A stretch of DNA of 64,000 nt from Paraburkholderia panacisoli (GTDB taxonomy: Bacteria; Pseudomonadota; Gammaproteobacteria; Burkholderiales; Burkholderiaceae), in assembly GCF_008369935.1 (NCBI RefSeq), contig NZ_VTUZ01000026.1, forward strand, positions 62,001 to 126,000. The letters run 5' to 3'. Below are positions 43,091 to 51,540 of this stretch, one piece after another. A program made the translations under genes and the position numbers. Numbering within the stretch: position 1 is the stretch's first letter; each line of letters opens with the position of its first letter. A model generated the notes under the pieces. That model was given only the letters and a program-made list of their open reading frames with translations. It did not search any database and was not told the origin of the DNA.

Positions 43091-44332
43091 TCAAGCGCCC
43101 TGCCATGCTTCGAACATCAGGCTCGCGCAACTGCCGCCGAACCCGAATGACACCGACAACGCCGTGTCGATGCGCGCGGCGCGCGTCGCGCGCACGAGCG
43201 GCATGCCGCGCACTTCCGGCTCCGGTGTCCCTGTATCCGCCGTGCCCGCGATGAACCCGTCGCGCATCATCAGCAGCGTGTAGATCGCCTCGTGCGCGCC
43301 GCACGCGCCAAGCGAATGCCCGGTCATGCCTTTGGTCGACGAAAACGCCGGCACCGGCTGCCCGACCACTGCGCCGAATACCTCATTCAACGCGCGCAGT
43401 TCCTCGAGATCGCCGAGCGGCGTCGACGGCGCGTGCGTGTTGACGTAGTCGGGGCGCTTGCCGGCTTCGTCCAGCGCGCCGCGCATCGCCCGCGCAATGC
43501 CTGCCGCGCGCGGCGCGACCATGCCGGCGCTGTCCGTGCAAGCGCCGAATCCGGTGAGCTCCGCATAGATGCGCGCGCCGCGCGCCACCGCGTGATCGAG
43601 CGCTTCGAGCACCAGCACGCCGCCGCCCGACGCGATCACGAAACCGTCGCGCTGCGTGTCGTACGGACGCGATGCATGCTGCGGCTCGTCGTTGAAGTGG
43701 CGCGACAGCGCGCCCATCGCGTCGAACAGCAGCGTCGTGTTGTCGTGCAGCGCGTCGCTGCCGCCGGCCAGCACGATCTGCTGCCGGCCGGTCTGGATCA
43801 ACTGCATCGCCTGGCCGATCGCGAGCGCCGAGGTCGTGCACGCCGATGACGGCGAATAGCTCACCCCTTCGAGCCCGAACAGCTGCGCGACATTGGCCGA
43901 CGCGGTGCTGCTCATCGTCTGCGGCACGGTGTACGGCGGCACCTTGTCGACGCCGCGCGCGTGCGCGATCGCCAGCGCCGCGTCGTAACTCGACAGCGAG
44001 CCGACGCCCGAGCCGATCACCGCGCCCGCGCGCGGCGAGCGCATCACGGCCGCCGCGAGCCCGGCATCGTCGATCGCGTGGCGGGCGGCATGGCACGCGA
44101 AGCGCGCGGTGTCGCCCATGAAGCGTTCGAGTTTGCGCTCGAACGGCGGCTCTTGCGCGACCGACGCGACGCCCGCCACCTGCGACGCGAACCCGCGCTC
44201 GCGCCACGCGTCGATCCGCTCGATGCGCGAGCGGCCCGCGCGCAACGCGGCGGCCACATCGTCGAGCGTATTGCCGAAGCACGACACGATCCCCATGCCG
44301 GTGACGACCACGCGTTGCAGCGCGACGCTCAT
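43091..44332 (-). CDS. Beta-ketoacyl-ACP synthase (FabF-like, APE cluster)
   Basis: A 413-residue ketosynthase with an intact Cys-His-His triad: SSACTTSALAIG, NTHAPSTPLGD and GHSLGACGAHEA. The second motif (HAPST instead of HGTxT) is a variant. It should extend the polyene chain by condensing malonyl-ACP units. The start ATG 44332 overlaps the upstream ketosynthase stop by four bases. A long in-frame open stretch beyond this start lies over that gene and is not coding. Confidence 0.9.
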   Translation of the reverse strand: MSVALQRVVVTGMGIVSCFGNTLDDVAAALRAGRSRIERIDAWRERGFASQVAGVASVAQEPPFERKLERFMGDTARFACHAARHAIDDAGLAAAVMRSPRAGAVIGSGVGSLSSYDAALAIAHARGVDKVPPYTVPQTMSSTASANVAQLFGLEGVSYSPSSACTTSALAIGQAMQLIQTGRQQIVLAGGSDALHDNTTLLFDAMGALSRHFNDEPQHASRPYDTQRDGFVIASGGGVLVLEALDHAVARGARIYAELTGFGACTDSAGMVAPRAAGIARAMRGALDEAGKRPDYVNTHAPSTPLGDLEELRALNEVFGAVVGQPVPAFSSTKGMTGHSLGACGAHEAIYTLLMMRDGFIAGTADTGTPEPEVRGMPLVRATRAARIDTALSVSFGFGGSCASLMFEAWQGA

Positions 44333-45555
44333 CGGACGCGCCTGAAAATCAGCGACGTGTTGATGCCGCCGAACGCGAAGTTGTTGCTCATCACATGTTC
44401 GGCGTCGATCTCGCGCCCCGTGCCGACGATGTAGTCGAGCGTCGCACACGCCGGATCGAGGTTGTCGAGATTGAGCGTCGGCGCGAACCAGTTGCGCTTC
44501 ATCATCTCGATGGTCCACCACGCTTCGAGCGCGCCGCACGCGCCGAGCGTATGGCCGACGTAGCTCTTGAGCGAACTGATCGGCATGCGCGCGCCGAAGG
44601 TCTGCGCGGTCGCGTGGCTTTCGGCGATGTCGCCGCGATCCGTCGCGGTACCGTGCGCGTTCACGTACGCGATCGCGTCCGCCGGCAGTTGCGCGTCGCG
44701 CAGCGCAAGCTGCATCGCGAGCGCCATGGTGTCGGCGGTCGGCTGGGTCATGTGCGCGCCGTCCGAGTTGCAGCCGAAGCCGACGATCTCCGCGTGAATC
44801 CGCGCGCCGCGCGCCACCGCGTGCTCGTATTCTTCGAGCACCAGCGTCGCCGCGCCTTCGCCGACCACGAGGCCGTCGCGCGCGGCATCGAAAGGACGCG
44901 GCGTCAGATGCGGCGCATCGTTGCGCGTGCTGGTCGCGTACAGCGTGTCGAACACCGCGACCGCCGGGCCCGACAGTTCCTCCGCGCCGCCCGCCAGCAT
45001 CAGCGTCTGCTTGCCGGACTGGATCGCCTCGAACGCGTAGCCGATCGCCTGGCTGCCCGACGCGCACGCGCACGAGGTCGGAATGATGCGCCCTTTCAGA
45101 TCCCAGAACAGGCTGACGTTGACCGCCGTGGTGTGCGGCATCATCTGCACGTAGCTGTTCGACGTCACGTTGTTCATCGAGCCGGTTTCGAGCATCGTGC
45201 CGAACGCGCGGATCGGCTGCACCGAGCCCGACGACGAGCCATACGCGACGCCCATGCGGCCATCGGCGATGCTCGGGTCGTCGGCGAGGCCCGCGTCGGC
45301 GAGCGCCAGCTCGCTCGCGCGCACCGCATACATCGACACCGGCCCCATCGCGCGCGTCTTCTTTCGCGGATAGTGGGCGGGCACGCTGAAGTCCGGCAGC
45401 GGACACGCGAGCCGCGTATGCAGCGACTCGAAGTAATCCCACTCGGGCATGCGCCGCACCGCATTTGCGCCGCTTTTCAGGCGCGCTTCGATCGCGTCCC
45501 AGCTATCGCCGAATGCGGTGACGCCGCCCATGCCGGTAATGACGACGCGCTTCAT
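44329..45555 (-). CDS. Beta-ketoacyl-ACP synthase (FabF-like, APE cluster)
   Basis: A 408-residue ketosynthase, closest in pattern to the main APE elongation ketosynthase. Triad motifs are PTSCACASGSQAIG (Cys), NAHGTATDRGD (His) and GHTLGACGALEAWW (His). It probably works with a second ketosynthase-type partner and the ACPs. It overlaps the reductase gene by one base (TGATG) and the following ketosynthase by four, so all are co-translated. Confidence 0.92.
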   Translation of the reverse strand: MKRVVITGMGGVTAFGDSWDAIEARLKSGANAVRRMPEWDYFESLHTRLACPLPDFSVPAHYPRKKTRAMGPVSMYAVRASELALADAGLADDPSIADGRMGVAYGSSSGSVQPIRAFGTMLETGSMNNVTSNSYVQMMPHTTAVNVSLFWDLKGRIIPTSCACASGSQAIGYAFEAIQSGKQTLMLAGGAEELSGPAVAVFDTLYATSTRNDAPHLTPRPFDAARDGLVVGEGAATLVLEEYEHAVARGARIHAEIVGFGCNSDGAHMTQPTADTMALAMQLALRDAQLPADAIAYVNAHGTATDRGDIAESHATAQTFGARMPISSLKSYVGHTLGACGALEAWWTIEMMKRNWFAPTLNLDNLDPACATLDYIVGTGREIDAEHVMSNNFAFGGINTSLIFRRVR

Positions 45556-46280
45556 CACACCATCCCGCCGTTCACGCCGATCACCTGGCGCGTCACATAC
45601 GAGGCCGCATCCGACATCAGGAAGCTGACCACCGACGCAACTTCTGCTGGCTGACCGACGCGGTTCATCGGCACCGTCTTCAATGCCTGTTCGAGCGGCA
45701 TCTGCTCGAGCATGCCGGTTTCGATCAGACCCGGCGCGACGCAATTGACGGTGATGTTGCGCGACGCCAGCTCCACCGCGAGCGCCTTGGTCGCGCCGAT
45801 CAGCCCGGCCTTCGCTGCGCTGTAGTTGACCTGGCCGCGATTGCCCATCACCCCCGACACCGATGCGATCGTGACGATGCGCCCGCCGTTGCGGGCGCGC
45901 ACCATCGGCATGGTGAGCGGATGGACGACGTTGTAGAACGCGTCGAGACCCGTCTCGATCACGATGTCCCAATCTTCTTCGGTGAGCGCGGGAAACGCGG
46001 CATCGCGCGTCACACCCGCGCTGCACACGATGCCGTAGTACGGACCGTGCGCGGCGACATCCGCTTCGAGCACGGCGCGGCATGTGGCGCGTTCGCGCAC
46101 GTCGAATTGCAGCACGCGCGCCGTGCCGCCTTGCGCGGCGATGCCCGTCGCAACCGCGTCGGCTTCGCTGCGTCCCGTGCGGCAATGCACGCCGACCGCG
46201 AAGCCATCGGCGGCCAACTTGTACGCAATTGCGCGGCCAATGCCGCGGCTTGCGCCGGTAACGAGAACACGCCGGCTCAT
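45555..46280 (-). CDS. 3-Oxoacyl-ACP reductase (FabG-like SDR, APE cluster)
   Basis: A 241-residue short-chain dehydrogenase. The NADPH motif is VTGASRGIGRAIA, the catalytic set is Ser in IASVSGVMGNRG and Tyr-Lys in VNYSAAKAGLIGATKA, and the C-terminus is the typical QVIGVNGGMV. It reduces the beta-keto group in each polyene extension cycle. Confidence 0.93.
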   Translation of the reverse strand: MSRRVLVTGASRGIGRAIAYKLAADGFAVGVHCRTGRSEADAVATGIAAQGGTARVLQFDVRERATCRAVLEADVAAHGPYYGIVCSAGVTRDAAFPALTEEDWDIVIETGLDAFYNVVHPLTMPMVRARNGGRIVTIASVSGVMGNRGQVNYSAAKAGLIGATKALAVELASRNITVNCVAPGLIETGMLEQMPLEQALKTVPMNRVGQPAEVASVVSFLMSDAASYVTRQVIGVNGGMV

Positions 46281-46765
46281 GAACTGACACTCCCTTCGAT
46301 GAATGACTGAAAATCGGGCGGTTGAAAAATCTTGATGACGGCTTCGGCGCAACACACGCCGTCTTCGTGGATCGTGCATTCGTACGCGCCGTGGCCCGCT
46401 TCGGCACGCAGCAGCTCGCTCACGTGGATCAGCAGATGCGCGCCGCGGGCGAACGCCGGCCGCAGCGCGTGGTAGCTGCGCGAGCCGAGCAGCACGCCCG
46501 GCCGCGCGCGGCCGCCGCCGCGCATCGCCAGCAGCGCGACGTGCGCGGCGATCGCCTGCGCCATCAGTTCGATGCCGATCCACGCGGGCATCGCGCCGTC
46601 GGCGCCGGCGTACCACGCGTGCGGGTCGACGGTGGCGCGCGCGTTCAGCGTGGTGTCGCTGAAGCTGTCTACGCCGTCGATCAGCAGCATGGTGCCGCGA
46701 TGCGGGATGATCGCTTCGATCGGTTGCTGCACGAGTTGCTCGTCGCCCGGTGGCGGAGTCGTCAT
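46277..46765 (-). CDS. Hotdog-fold 3-hydroxyacyl-ACP dehydratase-like protein (APE cluster)
   Basis: A 162-residue hotdog protein matching the small APE dehydratase (ApeP-like): IIPHRGTMLLIDGVDSF, GAMPAWIGIELMAQAIAAHVALLAMRGG and GVLLGSRSYHALRP. It likely pairs with the dehydratase domain fused to the AMP-ligase to set each double bond. It overlaps the reductase gene by four bases. ATG 46765 chosen by homology. Confidence 0.88.
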   Translation of the reverse strand: MTTPPPGDEQLVQQPIEAIIPHRGTMLLIDGVDSFSDTTLNARATVDPHAWYAGADGAMPAWIGIELMAQAIAAHVALLAMRGGGRARPGVLLGSRSYHALRPAFARGAHLLIHVSELLRAEAGHGAYECTIHEDGVCCAEAVIKIFQPPDFQSFIEGSVSS

Positions 46766-46770
46766 GTGCG

Positions 46771-47955
46771 TCACCGGGCGAGGATCAGGCTGACATTGCT
46801 GCCGCCAAACGCGAACGAATTGCTCATCACGTATTGCGTGCCCCCGCCGCGCGGCAGGAAGCGTTCGCTTTCCACCAGGTCGAGCGTGGGCAACGCGGGA
46901 TCGGCTTCGCCGTCCCACAGATGACGCGGCAGCGGCACGTCGTCGCGCGCGAGCGTGAGCCACGCGAAGCCGAGTTCGGTCGCGCCCGCCGCGCCGAGTT
47001 GATGGCCGGTCAAGGGCTTGGTGCCGCTCGTCGCCACGCCGTTCGCGAACACCCGCGCCATCAGCTTCGCTTCCATCTCGTCGTTCTTCGGCGTGGCGGT
47101 CGCGTGCAGGTTCACATAGCCGAGCGCGGCCGGTGCGATGCCCGCGTCGGCGAGCGCTGCGCGCAACGCGAGTTCGCCGCCCGTGCCTTGTGGGTCCGGC
47201 GACGAAATGTGATGCGCGTCGCTCGATTCGCCGACGCCCGCGAGCCGCACCGCCGCTTCGTCGCGGCTCATCAGAAAGACGGCCGCGCCCTCGCCGACAT
47301 TGATGCCGCAGCGGTTGACGCTCATCGGATTGGTGCGCACGGCGCTGGTCGATTCGAGCGACGCGAAGCCCTGCATCGTCAATTCGCAAAGCGAATCGAC
47401 GCCGCCCACCACCACGGCATCGCACAGTTGCAATTGCAGCAGCCGGCGCGCCGACGCGAAGGCTTTCGCGCTCGACGTGCACGCGGTCGAGATCGTGAAG
47501 GCCGGCCCTTGCACGCCGAGCGCGGCGGCGGCGAACGGTGCGGCCGTGCCGATTTCCATCTGACGGTAGTTGAAGTTGTCGGGCAGTTCGCCCGCTTTCG
47601 CGTGATAGACGAACGCCGCTTCAGCCGCCTCGATGCCCGACGTGCTGGTGCCGAGCACCACGCCGATCCGCGCCGCGCCGTAGCGTTCGCGCGCGGCATC
47701 GATGGCAGGCGCGATCTGCGCGAGCGCGGCCAGCAGCAAGCGGTTGTTGCGGCAGTCGTAACGCGCGAGGTCGGCGCGCGGCGCCAGTTCCAGCGGCGCG
47801 AGCACGCTGCCGGCAAACGCGTCGCCGATGCCCGTGTGCACGTTCGCCATGCCGGGCGCACGCGTGGCGGCGAGCGCCGGCACGATCTCGTCGACGTTGC
47901 CGCCGAGCGCGTTGATCATGCCGAGCGCGTGCAAATAAACTGATGGCGCACTCAT
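46771..47955 (-). CDS. Beta-ketoacyl-ACP synthase family protein (APE cluster, third ketosynthase)
   Basis: A 394-residue ketosynthase. It has STACTSSAKAFASARRLLQ, NLHATATPKNDEMEAKLMARVF and TGHQLGAAGATELGFAWL, so the Cys-His-His triad is intact on paper. The N-terminus (VYLHALGMINALGGNVDEIVPAL) and shorter length match the ketosynthase that starts the chain or acts as a partner in APE clusters. It overlaps the MMPL exporter gene by four bases. Confidence 0.9.
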   Translation of the reverse strand: MSAPSVYLHALGMINALGGNVDEIVPALAATRAPGMANVHTGIGDAFAGSVLAPLELAPRADLARYDCRNNRLLLAALAQIAPAIDAARERYGAARIGVVLGTSTSGIEAAEAAFVYHAKAGELPDNFNYRQMEIGTAAPFAAAALGVQGPAFTISTACTSSAKAFASARRLLQLQLCDAVVVGGVDSLCELTMQGFASLESTSAVRTNPMSVNRCGINVGEGAAVFLMSRDEAAVRLAGVGESSDAHHISSPDPQGTGGELALRAALADAGIAPAALGYVNLHATATPKNDEMEAKLMARVFANGVATSGTKPLTGHQLGAAGATELGFAWLTLARDDVPLPRHLWDGEADPALPTLDLVESERFLPRGGGTQYVMSNSFAFGGSNVSLILAR

Positions 47956-50423
47956 GCCGCCCTCCTCGATTCCAGTGGCATGCCGATCGGTGCAAGCAGC
48001 ACCGCGACCGCGATGCCGAGTGCCAGCGTCGCGCCGAAGCTCTTCAGCGCAGGCATCGCACTCATGGCGAGCATGCCGAACGACAACAGCGTGGTGGCCG
48101 CCGACAGCAGCACGCCGGTCCACACCGCGCCGAGATCCGCGTCCGCGCGCAGACAGCCTTCGCGCAGGAACACCGCATAGTTTGCGCCCACGCCGAGCAC
48201 CAGCATCAGCGCGAGCCAGTTGAACAGATTGAGCGGTACACGCGCATAGCCGAACACCGCGAGCGTGACGCCGATTGCGAGCAGCACCGGCAAAGTGGTG
48301 GCGATGCCGCCGCGCAGGCGGTCCCTTGAGCTGACTTCCTTCGACGCGTAGCGCAGGGTCAGTAGAACGAGCACCAGTGCGAGTGCGCCGCCGAGCCACC
48401 AGCCGCTGTCCACCCGATAGGCGCCGAACAGCTTCGACACGCTGGCGGCCTTGTCGACGAACGCGACGCCCGGCAAGCGCTGCGCGAGTGCGAGCAACGC
48501 GGGCTCATTGCGTGGCGTCACGCCTTGCGGAATCACGACTGCCGCATACTCGTGCGTGGCGGCATCCACTTCGCCGAGCCACAGATGCCGGTACGGTTGC
48601 GACCATGACGCGGCCAGCCAGCGCGCGACGGTGAGCGGCGGCTGCGCCTGCGCGAACGCGGCGAGCCACGCATCGGCGACTTCATCCTTGAAGCCCGCTC
48701 GCAGCAATGTGGCACGCAACGCGGCGCGGTCGTCGAACACATGCTGCGCGAGCAGCGCGCGGTCTTCGCCCTGCTGCTTCGCGGACGGCACGAATTGCGT
48801 CACCGACTGATAACCGCCGACCTGGTTCGCCGTGCCGTCCAACGCGTCCAGCTTCGCGCCCAGCGCTTCGGTACGTTGCAGCACCGCTTCCGGCGTGTCG
48901 CCGCGCACCACGAAAAACTGCGCGCTGTTATCGACGCCCACCGCGTCGCGCACCTTGTCCTCCTGCGCGACGAGCGACGCATCACGCTGGATCAGCAGAT
49001 GGATATCGTCGTCACTGGTCAGGCGCAGCCAGCCGGGAAGCGCGACGATCAGCAACAGCGCCGCGACATACCATGCGCGCCGCCCGCCGATCGCGCGCTG
49101 CCAGAGCGACAGCAAACGCGCCGCCCCCGCGAACACGCGTTGCGGGCTGCGCTTCGGCGCGCGCGTCAGCAACGCAGGCAACAGCCACAGCACGGACGCG
49201 AACGCCGTCGTAATGCCGACCATCGCGAAGCACGCGATCTGCTTGAGCGCGGGAAACGGCACCCACATCAGGATTGCGTAGCCGAGCAGGCTCGTCAGCA
49301 GCGCGACCGTCAGCGCGGGCCGCACGGTGCGCGCGCCGCGCCGCGCGTCCCAGTCGCGCTGCGCGCCGAGATACACGACGAAGTACTGGATCGAATAATC
49401 GACGGCCTCGCCGATCAGGCTCGCGCCGAACACCAGCGTCAACAGATGCAGCTTGCCGAACACCAGCAGCGTCACGGCGAGCGCGCAGACGATGCCGAGC
49501 GCCGTTGACACGAAGCCGAGCAGCAGCAGGCGCGGCGAGCGGAACACCCACAACATCAGCAGCGCGATCCCGCACAGCGACGCGACGCCGATCAGGTGCA
49601 CTTCGCGTTCGGCGGCGCTGCGCGCCGATTCCGCGTAGAACACCGCGCCGGTGCGCGCCACCGACACATCGGGAAACGCCTGTCGCAACGCACTTTCGCT
49701 TTGGGCGAGCGCCGCGTGCACCGCGCGCTGCGTTTTCGTTTCGTAGGCCGAGCCCGGCAACGTCGCGACGAGCAGCACGCTGGTCGCGGCGCCGCGATGC
49801 GCGACCAGCAGGTTGTCTTCGACTTCGAGATTGGAGGTTGCGAGCGGCAGGCCACCGAGCCAGCGTTCGAGCCAGCCGAACGGATCGTCGGCGAGCGGGG
49901 TGCTCAGGCCGCCGTGCAACGGGCTGTAGATGCGCTGCGCGAGCGTGTCGCGCAAGGTCGTGCTGGATGTGCCCGCTGCGCCGCCGGCGAGCGCCGCGCG
50001 GTCAACCGGCGCGAGCAGGCCGAAGCGATACGGCAGGTATAACGCGGCGATCTGCGCGAGATCGAACGGCGGCAACTCCGCCGTCACCGAGCCGAACGCC
50101 CCGCTCTTTTGTAGCGACGCGCCTAGCTGCTTCGCCGCCGCTTTCGCATGCGTGTCGTCGTTGCTGGTGACGAGCAACACCGTGCGGTCGCCGAGCGCGC
50201 TCGCCAGCGTGTCGACCGCATTTTCGGCGACCGGGTCCGCTTCGGTGGCGGGCAAGAGCGCGAGCAGATCGGTCTGCAACGGCGACGGCCCCGCGAAGCG
50301 CCATGCGCAGTACAGCGACGCGGCCAGCGCGAGCAGCAGCCACGCGGCGCGCACGCCCCACGTCTGTTTCGCGGACCGCTGTGGCGGCGCCTTGCGGGTA
50401 TCGCGCACGTCCCGCATGTTCAT
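47952..50423 (-). CDS. MMPL/RND-family exporter (APE cluster)
   Basis: An 823-residue inner membrane transporter with about twelve TM segments and two large periplasmic loops (about 55-250 and 440-620). TM4-like segments hold the family Asp/Tyr pattern (LTLVFGASLIGEAVDYSIQYFVVYLG and LALMLVLGVGANYAVFLREGCL). It should move the finished polyene-lipid towards the outer membrane, with the LolA-like protein encoded next to it. It overlaps both neighbours by a few bases. Confidence 0.9.
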   Translation of the reverse strand: MNMRDVRDTRKAPPQRSAKQTWGVRAAWLLLALAASLYCAWRFAGPSPLQTDLLALLPATEADPVAENAVDTLASALGDRTVLLVTSNDDTHAKAAAKQLGASLQKSGAFGSVTAELPPFDLAQIAALYLPYRFGLLAPVDRAALAGGAAGTSSTTLRDTLAQRIYSPLHGGLSTPLADDPFGWLERWLGGLPLATSNLEVEDNLLVAHRGAATSVLLVATLPGSAYETKTQRAVHAALAQSESALRQAFPDVSVARTGAVFYAESARSAAEREVHLIGVASLCGIALLMLWVFRSPRLLLLGFVSTALGIVCALAVTLLVFGKLHLLTLVFGASLIGEAVDYSIQYFVVYLGAQRDWDARRGARTVRPALTVALLTSLLGYAILMWVPFPALKQIACFAMVGITTAFASVLWLLPALLTRAPKRSPQRVFAGAARLLSLWQRAIGGRRAWYVAALLLIVALPGWLRLTSDDDIHLLIQRDASLVAQEDKVRDAVGVDNSAQFFVVRGDTPEAVLQRTEALGAKLDALDGTANQVGGYQSVTQFVPSAKQQGEDRALLAQHVFDDRAALRATLLRAGFKDEVADAWLAAFAQAQPPLTVARWLAASWSQPYRHLWLGEVDAATHEYAAVVIPQGVTPRNEPALLALAQRLPGVAFVDKAASVSKLFGAYRVDSGWWLGGALALVLVLLTLRYASKEVSSRDRLRGGIATTLPVLLAIGVTLAVFGYARVPLNLFNWLALMLVLGVGANYAVFLREGCLRADADLGAVWTGVLLSAATTLLSFGMLAMSAMPALKSFGATLALGIAVAVLLAPIGMPLESRRAA

Positions 50424-51121
50424 TACGGCGCTCCGAGCAGGCTGCGTTCAGCCGCAGTCGGTTCGGTCAGCGCCTCGCTCTTCGTGAAGTCGAGCTTGGT
50501 CACGTCGCCGTTCGCCAGCGTGATGCGCAAGCTTTGCAGGTAGTCGCCGCCGCCCATCTCCAGATTCTTGATCGACTGCGCGAGCTGCGGCTGATTCGGC
50601 GTCAGTTGCATGCGCCATTGCGCGGCGCTGCCTTCGGCCTGCACGTCGAACTGCGAGTACAGCGCCGACAGGTCGCCGCCGAGCATCGCGCGCATCATCT
50701 TCGAGACCTGCGCCACACCGCGTGTGCCTTGCGCGCTGTGGGCGCTCACGCGCCGGCCAGCGGCGTCGACCTGGGTGACGCCCGCGTCGGTGATCACATA
50801 AGTGGCTTTGTAGGGCGTATCGATCCGCCAGATCACGCCGCGCTCGCGAAAGAACAGCAACGCACCGCTGCTGACGAGCGGCTGTTTCATCGCAGCGAGT
50901 GTCTGCGTCTGCGTGAATTGCGCTCGAACGCCCTTGGCCTGAGCGAGATGGGCGGCGATCTGCGAGACGAGTGCCGGGTTGCCGGCGGTCGATGCGGGTG
51001 CCGTGGTCGCCGCAGCCGCGCCGTTTGCCGAGGCCGGCCATGCCGCCATGCCGATCGCACCGGTCACGCTCAATGTGCTCAACGCACTCAACAGCAGCGC
51101 GCGCAATGTCATCGTCCCCAT
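50423..51121 (-). CDS. LolA-like outer membrane carrier protein (APE cluster)
   Basis: A 232-residue periplasmic protein. A signal peptide covers about 1-35, followed by an Ala/Thr-rich linker. The LolA-like beta fold is seen in QIAAHLAQAKGVRAQFTQTQTL, SSGALLFFRERGVIWRIDTPYKATYVIT and YLQSLRITLANGDVTKLDFTKSE. In APE clusters it is thought to ferry the lipid product from the MMPL exporter to the outer membrane. ATG 51121 has GGAG five bases upstream; ATG 51112, a 4-base overlap start, is an alternative. Confidence 0.85.
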   Translation of the reverse strand: MGTMTLRALLLSALSTLSVTGAIGMAAWPASANGAAAATTAPASTAGNPALVSQIAAHLAQAKGVRAQFTQTQTLAAMKQPLVSSGALLFFRERGVIWRIDTPYKATYVITDAGVTQVDAAGRRVSAHSAQGTRGVAQVSKMMRAMLGGDLSALYSQFDVQAEGSAAQWRMQLTPNQPQLAQSIKNLEMGGGDYLQSLRITLANGDVTKLDFTKSEALTEPTAAERSLLGAP

Positions 51122-51540
51122 ACGCGCTCCAGCTTTTCGAATACGACCGGCGGCGACACGAACTGCAACTCCTGGGTGGCGGCATCGACCGCGACCTGGA
51201 TCGTGTAGCCCTTCGTCAACCGCGTACCGGACGCGCAATCGATAATTTCATAGCCTATTTTCAGGCGGTTTTCGTGTTCGAGCAGTTGCGTGCGCACGTC
51301 GAGCCGCTGACCATACACGGCCGGGCGCACATACTTCAGATGCGCCTCGACGATCGGCCACAGATAACCCGACGCCTGCATCTCCCGATAGTCGTAATCG
51401 AATGCGCGCAGCAGCGCCGCGCGGCCGATCTCGAAGTACTTCAGATAGTGGCCGTGCCAGCACACGTTCATCGCGTCGACGTCGTGGAACGGCACTTCGA
51501 CCGTCGCGCTCGCGCTCAGCACTTTCGGCGTCGCGCTCAT
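51109..51540 (-). CDS. Acyl-CoA/ACP thioesterase, 4-hydroxybenzoyl-CoA type (APE cluster)
   Basis: A 143-residue hotdog thioesterase. The catalytic region is VPFHDVDAMNVCWHGHYLKYFEIGRAALLRAF, matching the Asp-containing 4HBT pattern, followed by WPIVEAHLKYVRPAVYGQ. It may release or proofread chain intermediates. It overlaps the ammonia-lyase gene by four bases. Confidence 0.9.
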   Translation of the reverse strand: MSATPKVLSASATVEVPFHDVDAMNVCWHGHYLKYFEIGRAALLRAFDYDYREMQASGYLWPIVEAHLKYVRPAVYGQRLDVRTQLLEHENRLKIGYEIIDCASGTRLTKGYTIQVAVDAATQELQFVSPPVVFEKLERVWGR